Below, in pieces: positions 35,004 to 45,070 of a stretch of DNA of 64,000 nucleotides. The position numbers were made by a program, and so were the translations under genes. The notes beneath the pieces were generated by a model, which saw nothing but the letters and a program-made list of their open reading frames with translations, did no database searches and was not told the origin of the DNA. Within the stretch, counting starts at the first letter, position 1. Every line of letters starts with the position of its first letter. Source of the DNA: Bacteroidota bacterium (GTDB lineage: Bacteria; Bacteroidota; Bacteroidia; Chitinophagales; Saprospiraceae); the NCBI GenBank assembly GCA_016124585.1, contig WGNL01000020.1, positions 62,001-126,000 of the forward strand, read 5' to 3'.

Positions 35004-36396
35004 TAAAGTAATTTTTAGCGTTTCGATAGCAGATGTCCTCCACTACCCCCCCGAGCCACTTCGTATCATTCGGCAGCTCTCCATTATGCACATCACGGCC
35101 AATCAAATTGCAGAGCAAGCGGCGGAAATACTCGTGCCTTGGGAAGCTCAAAAAAGAGCGGCTATCCGTCAGCATGCCAATGAAACAGCTCAGCAAGCCC
35201 ATGTTTGAGAGGGCGCTGATTTGCTTTTCCATGCCGTCTTTTTGGTCGAGAAACCACCAAGCCGAACCGAACTGCATTTTGCCTTTCGTCGAGCCATCAT
35301 TGAAATTGCCGACCATCGTTGCCATTACCTCATTGTCACGGGGATTGAGGTTGTACAAAATCGTCTTCGCCAACTTGTCCTCCGAGTCGAGGCGGTTGAG
35401 GAATTTGGACAAACTGGCCGCCTGCTCCCAATCGCCGATACTGTCGAAGCCCGTGTCTGGGCCGAGTTGGTGGAGGAGCCGGGAATTGTTGTTGCGAAGC
35501 GCCCCCAAATGAAACTGCTGCACCCAGCCCCGCTCGGCATACTGGCAGCCGAGGTGGTAGAGCATGGCGGACATGTATTTCTGCTTTTCGTCGGGTTCGA
35601 GCGGGAGGCCCGACATCCGTTTTTTGAAAATGGTGTTGACCTCGATGTCCGTGAAATTCGCAGCGTACACCTGCTCCAGCCCGTGGTCAGAGATGCGGCA
35701 ACCATTTTCATGGAAAAAATCCATGCGATTTTTGAGCGCCTGCAAGATGTCCTCGAAATGATGGATGTCAACGCCCGCCACTTCGCCGAGGCGTTGGATG
35801 TATTCGGGAAAGGTTTCCTTTTCGATTAAAATCGCCTTGTCTGGGCGGAAGGCGGGGAACAGGTTGATGTCCATCCCCTCCTGCTTCACTTGCTGGTGGT
35901 AGCGTAGGTCGTCCACGGGGTCATCGGTGGAGCAGGTCGTTTCGACGTTCATTTTGCGGAGCAAATTCCGTGTGGAATAAGCGTCCGTTTGCAACAAATC
36001 GCTGCAATGCTGAAAGATGTGTTTGGCGGAGTTCGGCGTCAGCAATTCATCCACCCCAAAGTAGCGCTTCAGTTCCAGGTGCGTCCAGTGATAGAGTGGG
36101 TTTCGAAGGGTAAAGGGTACGGCCTCGGCCCATTTTTGGAATTTCTCCCAGTCCGAGGCGTCGCCAGTGATGTACTTTTCAGGGATGCCCAAGGTGCGCA
36201 TTGCCCGCCATTTGTAGTGGTCGCCGTTGAGCCAGACGGCAGTGATACTGTCGAATTTTTTATCTTCCGCAATCTCGTCCGGCGGCAAGTGATTATGGTA
36301 GTCAATGATGGGCTGCTTGGCAGCATACTCGTGGTAGAGTATCTCGGCGGTGCTGTTTTCCAAGAGGAAATCGTCGCCCAAAAAGGGTTTTATCAT
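34996..36396 (-). CDS. uxaC: Glucuronate/galacturonate isomerase
   Basis: 466 residues when started at the ATG at 36396 (MIKPFLGDDFLLEN), which aligns with the start and length of known UxaC proteins. ATGs at 36414 and a longer frame to 36480 are alternatives. It isomerises D-galacturonate to D-tagaturonate as the first intracellular step. Family blocks are PIIDYHNHLPPDEIAEDKKF (metal His pair), WLNGDHYKWRAMRTLG, HWTHLELKRYFG, NNNSRLLHQLGPDTGFDSIG and LTDSRSFLSFPRHEYFRR. It is the first gene of the long minus-strand run. The 200 bp upstream carry its likely promoter, though no clear -7 box was seen. Confidence 0.94.
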   Translation of the reverse strand: MIKPFLGDDFLLENSTAEILYHEYAAKQPIIDYHNHLPPDEIAEDKKFDSITAVWLNGDHYKWRAMRTLGIPEKYITGDASDWEKFQKWAEAVPFTLRNPLYHWTHLELKRYFGVDELLTPNSAKHIFQHCSDLLQTDAYSTRNLLRKMNVETTCSTDDPVDDLRYHQQVKQEGMDINLFPAFRPDKAILIEKETFPEYIQRLGEVAGVDIHHFEDILQALKNRMDFFHENGCRISDHGLEQVYAANFTDIEVNTIFKKRMSGLPLEPDEKQKYMSAMLYHLGCQYAERGWVQQFHLGALRNNNSRLLHQLGPDTGFDSIGDWEQAASLSKFLNRLDSEDKLAKTILYNLNPRDNEVMATMVGNFNDGSTKGKMQFGSAWWFLDQKDGMEKQISALSNMGLLSCFIGMLTDSRSFLSFPRHEYFRRLLCNLIGRDVHNGELPNDTKWLGGVVEDICYRNAKNYFNF

Positions 36397-36539
36397 TGTA
36401 TTCGTTTGTTCCATGTATTGCTGTTTCGGGGTGTAATGTTCGCGTAAAAATCCCTGATGGCCATATTCAAATTTCATCAAACCGCTTGCTGGATTTCACA
36501 TCTCGTTCAGCCAAATTCATGTAACCCTTAGGTTTTGTA

Positions 36540-36577
36540 CAAAAAAACAGGAGGGTGCCCTAACCGAACACCCTCCC
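36540..36577 (-). terminator. Intrinsic terminator of the giant methylesterase gene
   Basis: On the minus strand GGAGGGTG and CACCCTCC form an 8-bp stem with an 11-nt loop, followed by TGTTTTTTTG. It is 20 bp after the stop of the giant CE8 gene and separates it from uxaC. Confidence 0.85.
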
Positions 36578-36596
36578 TTTCTCTCACTTAACCAAA

Positions 36597-39500
36597 TTAG
36601 TATGTAAAGACTTTCACTGCTTTTTGTCCATCCGCTGCTTGGGCAGTCACTACCCAGAAGCCATTTGGAAAATAGAAACTGGTGTCAACTGCGGTTTCGA
36701 AGGTTTTGACCAACAAGCCACTGGAATTGAAAATTTGAATCATCGTGTTCGATTGCACATTGGAAACAAAGACCTTGCTCCCGTTCGCATAAATTTCCAC
36801 GGCGGAAGTCGGTACACGGTGGTGAACGGCGTCCACGTCGTTCTCAATCAACATGGGAATCGGATCCCAGCCGTCGTTGCCCTTTGTGAAATTGAAGGTC
36901 GTGATGTCCGTCTCGTCCATCAGTTGCGGATCGGTCAGGATGGTGGACCAAGGGGCCCGCTGCGCCGTGTTGTTCACACCTGATTCCTCAATCGTTCCGT
37001 ACTCGTACATCATGTTGGACTCGCCGCCCAAGGTGTTCTGCCAGCCCAACGGCTCTATCAAAGAAAGACCTTCCGAGCCAGGGAAATCAGAGGTTTCGAT
37101 GTTTGTTTTATAAAAAACAACCTCGCTGGTAGTCGCCTGCCAAGGACGGCCGAAGTAGCCCGGTTTGGAGCGATAGGCCGAAGCCGTTTCAGTGCCGGGC
37201 AAGGCGGTGGTCACATTGCATTCGTACATCAAGTAACCCCTGCCACTGCTCTGCTGGGCCGCTGTGATGTAGGCTTGGTCGGAGGTCACGTCGCTGGTGT
37301 TCATCGCCAAATCGGTTTTGTAAAACACCGCTGTCATGGCACCGAAAATATAGTCCACCGCACCCATCGCCGAGCCTTTGTACATGACCACCCTCGAACC
37401 AGCACCACCATAGAAGGAATCCTGCCGGCCAATGACACGGCATTTGTTCAAAATCATTTTGTCGGCATTATTGGCAACGGCCATCGCCGCCGCCCGTTCT
37501 ACCTTGCTCCGGTCCTGCACGTCAACGTTGCCGACATCCGTGGGTCGTGGCCCTTTGCCACCTACCAACCATTCCACCACCACATCTTCCGATTCTTTTT
37601 GTGAAATGTACTGGTTGTAGGAGTTTTCGAAGATGATATGATCGGCCTCAAACCCATCGGCAGTCACCACTACTGTTGCATTCCAATACGAGCCGTTTGT
37701 CGTGCCTGCGCCCTTGTTGTTGTATGACAAATACCCATTTTCCTTGTTGACGGCCAGCACATCTGCATGCCATTTCTGGTCGCTGCTCATGCTGTAGTAA
37801 TCGTAGCCGTGGCCATAGTAGGAAGTGACCCGAACCGCATTGGCATCAATGTCAACACCTTGGTTCAGCAGGTCAATGCTGGGGAAAGCAGCAGCATTTT
37901 TGAGGGAAACATTGGGTATGTCAATCACCAACATCTCCTCGTAATTGCCCGGGTCAACCAAGATGGTCACACGCTCATCGTTTGGACGGACCATGTTCCG
38001 CACCGCCGCCAGCGCCTCGTTGATGATTTGATAGTCTTTGTCCACCCCGACCGTGAGCATGTCCTTGTACGGGATATGGTTGATGATAGCTATTTGTGGA
38101 AAATAAGTGGTGGCCGCACCTGCGCCGACAGCAATGTTCACAAAGCCAGCCGCAGCACCCGGATAATCGTATTCGGTCACTTCAAGCAGCGTAGTGCTTT
38201 GACTATTAGTAGTGATGGCAGCGCCGCCATCAATGGAAAAATCAGCGGTGTAGTAGTAGGTGATGCGGACGGTCTCACCCGGATTGACCGGTACTTGGAT
38301 GGTCGCCCCGTCCTTGGCAGTCAGGTGGCCCTTGTTGATTTCGTTGGCCACTTGGCCCGTGAACAACAAACCTTTGTAAGCTGGGTCGCCATTGGCAATT
38401 ACCTTGTCGTCAAAATCCCAAATCCGCACGGGAACAAATTGCAAGGTCTTGGAGGTGGCTGCACCGTTCACCTTGAGGTTGGAGGTCGAGGTCAGTTGCA
38501 CGGGGTAGGCATCCAAGCCGCTCTGTGAAATGATGTAGGTGCCATCCCGCAGGCTAATGCCGTTTACCGAAGGAAAATCATACACATAGCCCGGCTCGTT
38601 GAGGTTGCTGAAACTCAGTTGAAGGTCGGCCAATTGTGCCGCATCCAGCCCCAGCGCATCAATCGTTACAGGGTAAACCGGTTTTGCACTGAAATCAATA
38701 TCGGCACTTGTGTTGGCTGCGCCAATGGTGATGGTATTGGCCGGGATGAAATAATCGTTCACACCATCGGCAGAGATGGTGTACTCGATATTCGGCTCCA
38801 ACTCGACGCTGTAGGTAGCCATAGCCGCATCCACCACAGGAGCCGGCACGTAAATAGCCCCTGCATTTGGGTCAGCGGTGTACACCAAACTCAAGTTGGG
38901 AATAGCAGCACCCAGGCCGTTGATGGAGCCAGTCACGGTGTAGAGTTCCACTTTTTCGACGACAACATCGTGGGTCGTAGTTGCATCCGTCACATCCAGA
39001 CTTAGGCCATTGCTGATGATAAAACCGTTTGCATTGGCCAAACTCAAAGCGTAGGTGTAGCCCGCAGGCAGGGTCACGCTGTAATTCCCGCCAGTTACAT
39101 CGCCGCTCCAAGATTTTCCGGCCGCATTGGTGAAAACGATGGAATAATCGGCAGGAATGCCGGGGGCTTGCGTTTCATCCACATTGCCCGTCAGGTTCAC
39201 GTAAGTCGCATCTTTTCGGTAAATGCGGAAGTAGCTCGGTTTGCCTTGCGTATCGTAAATATGGTAGGCCCCATCCGATTTTGCCACAAATTTCAGCTCA
39301 GTCAAATCGGAAATTATGGGCACCACGTCCTTCTGGTAATTCGGATCGGCCACATATTCGAAATTGATGGTTCCGCCCGCATCGGTTTTTGCGAAGATGG
39401 TCACCTCATCGTCCTCGCTCAGTGCCAGACTCAGGTAACGGCCAGTGGCAGCAGCAGAATTCACGTACACCCGACCTTGGTAATCCGTCACGTTGCTGAT

Positions 39501-42500
39501 ATTTTCATCGTACCGGGTGAGGTTGGTGTTCGTGGTGCGGAGGCGGTCGTTGGAACCACCTACCCACGACAAAACACCTGCACTGAAACCCGGCAGCACA
39601 TTGCCGGAACTGCCCACAGTGATGTTTGGGTCGTACCAACCATTGATGATGCTTTCATCCAATTGGTTGTTGTAATCCATCGTGTCCAGTTGTACCGCTG
39701 CAAAATCCCAGACATCGGTTTTGCCATTGGATGGGTCGATGATGGCCGCATTCTCGATGTTCATCCCGTGTATGTAAACCTCGGCAGATGGGAAGTCCGT
39801 GCTTTTCAGCGTGGCGGTCACTTTGCCCGCAGGGCCAGTGTAAGGGAAACTGATGGCAAAACCATCGGCACCGCCCAAGTTCACGGCAGCGATTGACCCC
39901 AGAGCATCCCCATTTTCATTGGTAAAATCAAAAGTTGCGTCAGCAGCCACCCCGTAGGTATCCGTGATGAAAGTGATGATGGCATCCCCTGCCACGATGA
40001 CGTCGAAGGAGTTTCCTGGGAAAAACACTGCGCCGTGGGTCGCATCGTGGTAGCCAAACTGGCCTGCGGGCACATCCGTATTGCTGTTGATGGTCAAAAT
40101 GCCATCGCCCGTCACGAAAGTCGTGTACCGCAGCGACTGGTAGCTGATTTGCGGAAGTTCCGAACCATCGAAGAAATTATAGGTGTAGGTCTCGCCTGGG
40201 TTGGCGGTCACGATGAGGCTGTTGTCGCCAATTTTCAACAAATAAGTCGTTGGGTCGGAAGCCGGATCGGCAAAGGTGACGGTCAAGGAGTCACCGCTGA
40301 TTTGCACCGATTCAATATCACCTGTCAGTGCTGGGGTGTATGTTGAAAGCTCCTCGCCTGCCAAGTCGATGAGGATGGAAGCCATCTCGTTGGTGGCACT
40401 GATGACCGTTCCCTCGCTTACCGTCACCGTGGCGTTGCTGCTGGCATCGGCTCCGGTTTCGATGCCAATTTCAATGCTGTTGATGGTGATGGTTCCTGCC
40501 TTTTGAACATAAGGCGTCAGGTTCACATCGTAAGGAACAGGTAGTATTTCTAGGTAAGGGATATAAGTGGTTCCAGTGAAATCAAGGGTGACGATGCCTG
40601 CCGTACCGACATACAGGAAATCCACGGTAGAGCCGTCGTTGCCAAAATTGCCAGCGGTCATGGAGGCTTGGGAAGGCACGTCGAAAGTGCCTGTTGCACT
40701 TGAAACGCTGATGGTACCATTCGAGTAAATGCTGCCACCTATTTTAATATAGGAATTGCCTGCCACTTGCAGCACGAGTTGGTTGCCACCTTTCAGGACG
40801 GAGCCGTGCTGCGTGCCATTGTAGCCGTAAGCATTACTCGACCCGACGATCACATCCACCAAACCCTTGTGAATATCGGATTGGCCGTTGGTTACAGTCG
40901 GGATAATTGTGCCATCCCTGAAGTCGAAGTAGTAAGGTATATTGGCTTCCGCTGACGTATTGGCTGCGCCAAGTTGCGCAGGAACCACATCGATGGTAGG
41001 CAGGTAAAGGTCGTTGCCAGAATTGGCCGTGGTCTTGAAGTTCAAATTTGCGGCTGCACCGGAATAGGCAAAGGCATAGGTATCACTGAGGTCGTTGGTC
41101 ACTTTCGTGTCCTGCGTTCCGAGGTCGCCGGTGGCCGTGGCAGTTCCCACCAAGTTCAAGCCAGAATATTGGGAACCTAAGAAAATAAGGCTGCTGGTAC
41201 CTGCCACATCAATATTGATGTCGCCATCCACCTTCATGTCGAGGCCGTACTGCACGCTGTGGTAGCTGTAATTTCCAGCTAAGGTCAGCGAACCATCGGC
41301 ACTCTGGCCTGCGGAAATGATGCTGCCATCGGTAAAATCGTAATTCGCCACCTCGTGCAAATAGCTGTTGTCGTACAATTCAATGGTATAGCTGGTAGGT
41401 TCGGTCGTGTTGTCGGCGTAGGTGATTTCAAGATTGTTGCCGTTGATGACCGCCGATTCAATTTCACCGGAGACAGTCGGGGTAAGGGTCGGCAGGTCAG
41501 CGCCACCCAAATCCATCGCCACAAACCCATCGTCCTTCAATGATTTCAACACAATGCCGCTGGCAACGGAAATCGTCGCATTGTCGGCAGCAGTAGCACC
41601 GGAGGTCAAAGTGATGTCGATGCCATTCAAGTTGATGACGCCGGATTTTTGAACATAACTGCTCAGGGAAACATCGAAAGGCACGGGCACAAGCTCGATG
41701 AACGGGATATAGTTCGTACCTGTAAAATCGAGTGTCACCGTGCCAGCATCGCCCACGTAGAGGAACTCTACATTGCCTCCACTGTCGTAGTTGGCGGCAG
41801 TCTGGGAGTTTTGTGTAGTCAAGTCAAAAGCACCCGTCGCACTCGACACTGTGATGGTACCGTTGGAATAAATGCTGCCGCCAATCTTGAGGGTCGTATT
41901 CCCCGCCACTTGGAGGATAATCTGGTTGCCTGTTTTAAAAACAGACCCATGCTGTGTCCCATTGTAGCCGTAGGCGTTGCTGGAACCAACGACGATTTCA
42001 ACCAGCCCTAGGTTGATGCCAGACTGCCCATTTGTATTGGTCGGCACGATGCTACCGTCACGGAAGTCAAAGAAGTAATCAATGTTCTTTTCGGCCATAG
42101 TCGCCGTAGCACCCGACTGCCAGGGAATCACTTCGAGGCTTGGAAGGTAGAGGTCGTTGCCCGATCCGGCTTCCAATTTGAAGTTCAAGGTGGTGGCCGG
42201 GCCCGAGTAAACAAAATCGTAAGTATCGCTCAAATCGTTGACGACCTTGGTGTCATGCGTTCCCAAGTCACCAGCATCTACGGCTGTGCCGACCATGTTC
42301 AGGCCCGAATACTGCGAACCCAAAAACCGGATGGTACTGCTGCCCGTCACAGCAACGTTTATCTCGCCGTTGACCTTCATGTCCAGGCCGTAGGTCACGC
42401 TGTGATAGCTATAATTCCCTGACAAGGTAACGACACCGTCTGCACTTTGCCCGGCAGCGATGATAGTGCCATCCGTAAAATCGTAGAGGGTTGAGTTGAC

Positions 42501-42569
42501 AATTTGCCCATGGGCAAGCACTGCATAAAACAGTGCTAGGGCAAGCAAGCAATGTACTTTTAGTTTCAT
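36597..42569 (-). CDS. Giant modular pectin methylesterase (CE8) with T9SS sorting domain
   Basis: 1990 residues from the ATG at 42569 (signal peptide to about AHGQ). Residues ~29-790 hold two tandem ~381-residue units, each made of an A half (YDFTDG... SYHS.. YGLDMKV) and a B half (FDFRDG... YGYNGTQHGSV). Further related modules start near 795 (YNFFDGSELPQ), 955 (VWDFAAVQ) and 1384 (IWDFDDKVIANGD), separated by Ig-like stretches (~1120-1380). The CE8 beta-helix covers ~1503-1860, with GRQDSFYGG, GAVDYIFGAMTAVF, YITAAQQ and YFGRPW intact. A C-terminal sorting domain (~1910-1990) predicts T9SS export. The modules probably bind pectin. This size is exceptional for CE8. Confidence 0.92.
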   Translation of the reverse strand: MKLKVHCLLALALFYAVLAHGQIVNSTLYDFTDGTIIAAGQSADGVVTLSGNYSYHSVTYGLDMKVNGEINVAVTGSSTIRFLGSQYSGLNMVGTAVDAGDLGTHDTKVVNDLSDTYDFVYSGPATTLNFKLEAGSGNDLYLPSLEVIPWQSGATATMAEKNIDYFFDFRDGSIVPTNTNGQSGINLGLVEIVVGSSNAYGYNGTQHGSVFKTGNQIILQVAGNTTLKIGGSIYSNGTITVSSATGAFDLTTQNSQTAANYDSGGNVEFLYVGDAGTVTLDFTGTNYIPFIELVPVPFDVSLSSYVQKSGVINLNGIDITLTSGATAADNATISVASGIVLKSLKDDGFVAMDLGGADLPTLTPTVSGEIESAVINGNNLEITYADNTTEPTSYTIELYDNSYLHEVANYDFTDGSIISAGQSADGSLTLAGNYSYHSVQYGLDMKVDGDINIDVAGTSSLIFLGSQYSGLNLVGTATATGDLGTQDTKVTNDLSDTYAFAYSGAAANLNFKTTANSGNDLYLPTIDVVPAQLGAANTSAEANIPYYFDFRDGTIIPTVTNGQSDIHKGLVDVIVGSSNAYGYNGTQHGSVLKGGNQLVLQVAGNSYIKIGGSIYSNGTISVSSATGTFDVPSQASMTAGNFGNDGSTVDFLYVGTAGIVTLDFTGTTYIPYLEILPVPYDVNLTPYVQKAGTITINSIEIGIETGADASSNATVTVSEGTVISATNEMASILIDLAGEELSTYTPALTGDIESVQISGDSLTVTFADPASDPTTYLLKIGDNSLIVTANPGETYTYNFFDGSELPQISYQSLRYTTFVTGDGILTINSNTDVPAGQFGYHDATHGAVFFPGNSFDVIVAGDAIITFITDTYGVAADATFDFTNENGDALGSIAAVNLGGADGFAISFPYTGPAGKVTATLKSTDFPSAEVYIHGMNIENAAIIDPSNGKTDVWDFAAVQLDTMDYNNQLDESIINGWYDPNITVGSSGNVLPGFSAGVLSWVGGSNDRLRTTNTNLTRYDENISNVTDYQGRVYVNSAAATGRYLSLALSEDDEVTIFAKTDAGGTINFEYVADPNYQKDVVPIISDLTELKFVAKSDGAYHIYDTQGKPSYFRIYRKDATYVNLTGNVDETQAPGIPADYSIVFTNAAGKSWSGDVTGGNYSVTLPAGYTYALSLANANGFIISNGLSLDVTDATTTHDVVVEKVELYTVTGSINGLGAAIPNLSLVYTADPNAGAIYVPAPVVDAAMATYSVELEPNIEYTISADGVNDYFIPANTITIGAANTSADIDFSAKPVYPVTIDALGLDAAQLADLQLSFSNLNEPGYVYDFPSVNGISLRDGTYIISQSGLDAYPVQLTSTSNLKVNGAATSKTLQFVPVRIWDFDDKVIANGDPAYKGLLFTGQVANEINKGHLTAKDGATIQVPVNPGETVRITYYYTADFSIDGGAAITTNSQSTTLLEVTEYDYPGAAAGFVNIAVGAGAATTYFPQIAIINHIPYKDMLTVGVDKDYQIINEALAAVRNMVRPNDERVTILVDPGNYEEMLVIDIPNVSLKNAAAFPSIDLLNQGVDIDANAVRVTSYYGHGYDYYSMSSDQKWHADVLAVNKENGYLSYNNKGAGTTNGSYWNATVVVTADGFEADHIIFENSYNQYISQKESEDVVVEWLVGGKGPRPTDVGNVDVQDRSKVERAAAMAVANNADKMILNKCRVIGRQDSFYGGAGSRVVMYKGSAMGAVDYIFGAMTAVFYKTDLAMNTSDVTSDQAYITAAQQSSGRGYLMYECNVTTALPGTETASAYRSKPGYFGRPWQATTSEVVFYKTNIETSDFPGSEGLSLIEPLGWQNTLGGESNMMYEYGTIEESGVNNTAQRAPWSTILTDPQLMDETDITTFNFTKGNDGWDPIPMLIENDVDAVHHRVPTSAVEIYANGSKVFVSNVQSNTMIQIFNSSGLLVKTFETAVDTSFYFPNGFWVVTAQAADGQKAVKVFTY
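40210..42485 (-). repeat. Two tandem ~1.14-kb coding repeats in the giant CE8 gene
   Basis: The encoded segments from residues ~29 to ~409 and ~410 to ~790 are close copies (for example YDFTDGTIIAAGQSADG versus YDFTDGSIISAGQSADG). The period is about 381 codons, indicating an in-gene duplication. The two halves of each unit also resemble one another. Confidence 0.8.
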
Positions 42570-42721
42570 GATTCCATTAGTTATGGGCAATGATTATGTA
42601 GCCATAATCAACTACCTGTTGTTTATGAAGCAATAATTACCATTTAAATTTTACCTAACTAAATCAGTGAAAGCCAGCCGATTAGGTGTGATTCACCCTA
42701 TCAGGTTCGGCACTTTGGCCT

Positions 42722-43495
42722 TCAAGTCCGGGGTCTGTCAAGGCTGGTTTTCTTCAAATATTTCCTAATCGGTAAATCCATTTCCCGAATGCCTTCCACC
42801 ACCAATTCGGCCATCAGTTTTGCGCCCATCGGTGAAAAATGCGTGTTGTCGGCCACGCCATCTGGATAGTTCGGGTTTTCCCCTTTTTCCAGTTGGAGGA
42901 ACAGGCTCTTCGAAGCCGCCTCCCCATATTTCGTGAGCACCGCTGCGCTCTTCTGGTGCATGTCAATCAGGGGCAGTTTTTGCTCCTTGGCGGCCTCTCT
43001 CATTTTCGTTGGGTAATCGCCGTGGGTGTCCACGAGCGTTCCGTTTTCGTCAAATTTTCGCCGCATGACGGGCGTCAGCAGTACGGGATGACCGCCTTTT
43101 GCCCGTACTTCCTGTGCCATGCGAATCAGATTCTGCTTGTAATCGGCAGGTGAGGCATAGCGTTCCGTTCCTTCCTTGCTGTCGTTGTGGCCAAATTCGA
43201 TGAAGACATAATCCCCTTTTTTCAATTTGTCCATGACCACTTTCCACGAACCTTCTTCCACAAAAGACCGCGTGCTGCGGCCGTTTTTTGCATGGTTTTC
43301 AATTAAAATCCCATCTTCGAAAAAGGTCGGTAGCATTTCTCCCCAACCCGTTTCGGGTCGTCGGTCTGGCTTTTTTTCCGCCATGGTAGAATCACCGACG
43401 AGGTAGATGACCGAGCTGTTTTTATCAAAATCATCACAGCCCGCCAATAATAATAGTAGCAGGATAGGAAGATATGATTTACAAGATTTAAACAT
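42722..43495 (-). CDS. Rhamnogalacturonan acetylesterase, CE12 (second copy)
   Basis: 257 residues from the ATG at 43495, which gives a lipoprotein signal (LPILLLLLLAGCDDFD). An earlier in-frame start lacks support. SGNH blocks are LVGDSTMAEKKPD (Ser), NGRSTRSF, IEFGHNDSKEG (Asn) and DNTHFSPMGAKLMAE (Asp/His), with RPETGWGEMLP in between as in CE12. It removes acetyl esters from pectin. It lies 74 bp downstream of GH28 on the same strand. The paralogue at 19177-19980 shares the motifs but not the detailed loops. Confidence 0.92.
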   Translation of the reverse strand: MFKSCKSYLPILLLLLLAGCDDFDKNSSVIYLVGDSTMAEKKPDRRPETGWGEMLPTFFEDGILIENHAKNGRSTRSFVEEGSWKVVMDKLKKGDYVFIEFGHNDSKEGTERYASPADYKQNLIRMAQEVRAKGGHPVLLTPVMRRKFDENGTLVDTHGDYPTKMREAAKEQKLPLIDMHQKSAAVLTKYGEAASKSLFLQLEKGENPNYPDGVADNTHFSPMGAKLMAELVVEGIREMDLPIRKYLKKTSLDRPRT

Positions 43496-43569
43496 GGTCA
43501 ATTCTATTATTTTCGAAGCAACTCCAAGGGTTTTAAAAGTGTGGAAACCCCCAGTATTTACAAGGCTTT

Positions 43570-44988
43570 TCACTCTGTCATTTTACCATTGATATAAACC
43601 GATTTATAATTCATATCCTCAGCAAATTCAATGTCGTTTCCTTTGGCAACACCATTGAATTTGCAGTTGGTTAAATGCACGTTCTTCACTGGAAATTCAT
43701 CGCTATATCCGTCTATTAAAATCCCATATTTGCTCTTTTCCGAGGTGACGTTTTCCACATATATATTTTGGACCGTCGGCATAAAAACCTGGTTGCTGTC
43801 CGCCAACATCATGTAGCGCATATTGATCCGCAACACCGCTTCTTTTACCTCGCCGACTTTTATATTTCGAAAGAACAAATTCTCAATCGTGCCGCCCCTT
43901 GTCTTGTTGGTTTTGATCCGCAATGCCCGCTCCAGGTTGGGGCTATCCATCACGCAGTCCTCGGCGTAAATATTCCTGGCCCCGCCGCTCACCTCGCTGC
44001 CGATGACCACCCCACCGTGGCCGTCCTTCATTTCACAGCCTTGGATGACCACGTTTTCGATGGGCCGATTGATGCGGCGGCCATCCTGATTGCGGCCAGA
44101 TTTGAGGGCGATGCAGTCATCGCCTGTGTCGAAGTAACAGTTTTTGATGAGCACGTTCTTGCAGCTTTCGGGGTCGCATCCGTCGCTGTTGGGGCCGTGA
44201 CTGAATACTTTCACCCCCTGCACTGTCACATTTTCACAAAGCACCGGATGGATAACCCACATCGGCGAATTGCGGAGCGTGACACCTTCAATCAGCACAT
44301 TTTTACAATTATACGGTTGCAGGAAATTGGGCCGCAGGTAGCTGCCTTCCCCCAGCACCCGTTGCTCCACGGGCACTTCACGGGTGTTCCAGTCCACCAG
44401 TTTGGGGCGGCTATGGCCATCGGCCTGGCTCGGCATCCCTGCCTCCCAACCGAATAATTTATTGTCCACCCAATTCCACCAATGCTCGTTGCTGGCCTGC
44501 CCATCCAAAGTTCCCGCGCCCGTGATGGCAATGTTCTCCTGTTCGTAGGCATAAATCAACGGCGAGTAATTGAAGCATTCCGAAGCTTCCCAGCGTGTGC
44601 GAACCACGGGCAAAAAATCCTTGGCATCGGTGCTGAACTTGACAGTGGCGCCTTCGGCAATGTGCAGGTTGACGTTGCTTTTCAAATGAATTGGCCCTTT
44701 TGAAAAATACTCGCCTGCGGGTATAATCACTTTTCCACCACCTGCTGCATGGCAAGCCTCGATGGCCGCTTTGATGGCAGGCAGACAATCCGATTTGCCG
44801 TCTGCTTTTGCCCCGAATTCCGTGATATCAAAGTTTTTATCGGGGAAAACAGGCGGCTTGATATTGGCTAAAATCTCGTCCACATTCGCCCAAGGCGAAG
44901 CGGTGGCGGTAGCAGCTTCATCCGAAACATTCGCCTGTTGGCAGCTAAGCGATACCAGCAGGAACAGGATGGATATATAATTTTTCAT
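43570..44988 (-). CDS. Polygalacturonase-type glycoside hydrolase, GH28
   Basis: 472 residues with a lipoprotein leader (ILFLLVSLSCQQAN). The GH28 beta-helix opens FDITEFGAKADGKSDCLPAI. The active-site strands follow: GPNSDGCDPESCKNVLIKNC with the first Asp, FDTGDDCIALKSGR with the paired Asps, GHGGVVIGSEVSGG with the His and RIKTNKTRGG with Arg/Lys. It hydrolyses alpha-1,4-galacturonan, possibly as an exo-enzyme in the periplasm. It is followed by CE12 and preceded by a palindrome. Confidence 0.94.
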   Translation of the reverse strand: MKNYISILFLLVSLSCQQANVSDEAATATASPWANVDEILANIKPPVFPDKNFDITEFGAKADGKSDCLPAIKAAIEACHAAGGGKVIIPAGEYFSKGPIHLKSNVNLHIAEGATVKFSTDAKDFLPVVRTRWEASECFNYSPLIYAYEQENIAITGAGTLDGQASNEHWWNWVDNKLFGWEAGMPSQADGHSRPKLVDWNTREVPVEQRVLGEGSYLRPNFLQPYNCKNVLIEGVTLRNSPMWVIHPVLCENVTVQGVKVFSHGPNSDGCDPESCKNVLIKNCYFDTGDDCIALKSGRNQDGRRINRPIENVVIQGCEMKDGHGGVVIGSEVSGGARNIYAEDCVMDSPNLERALRIKTNKTRGGTIENLFFRNIKVGEVKEAVLRINMRYMMLADSNQVFMPTVQNIYVENVTSEKSKYGILIDGYSDEFPVKNVHLTNCKFNGVAKGNDIEFAEDMNYKSVYINGKMTE

Positions 44989-45008
44989 AGTCTGTCAAAT
45001 TAGGCGTT

Positions 45009-45041
45009 AGACTTCCCAAGTTTTAAAAACTTGGGAAGTCT
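45009..45041. repeat. Perfect 33-bp palindrome
   Basis: AGACTTCCCAAGTTTT (45009-45024), a single A and AAAACTTGGGAAGTCT (45026-45041) form 16-bp perfect arms. It lies between the KduI-like stop and the GH28 start. A degenerate relative is at 21475-21506. No T-tract follows the stem outside the palindrome, so it is a dispersed palindromic repeat rather than a normal terminator. Confidence 0.75.
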
Positions 45042-45070
45042 GCGATAAATCTGTGTTGTGGTTTTCGAAG

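Noticed and set aside
40210-42485. CRISPR or transposon explanation for repeats in the giant gene
   Set aside because: The repeats are in frame, ~1.14 kb long, diverged at protein level and encode a secreted module, so they are intragenic duplications.
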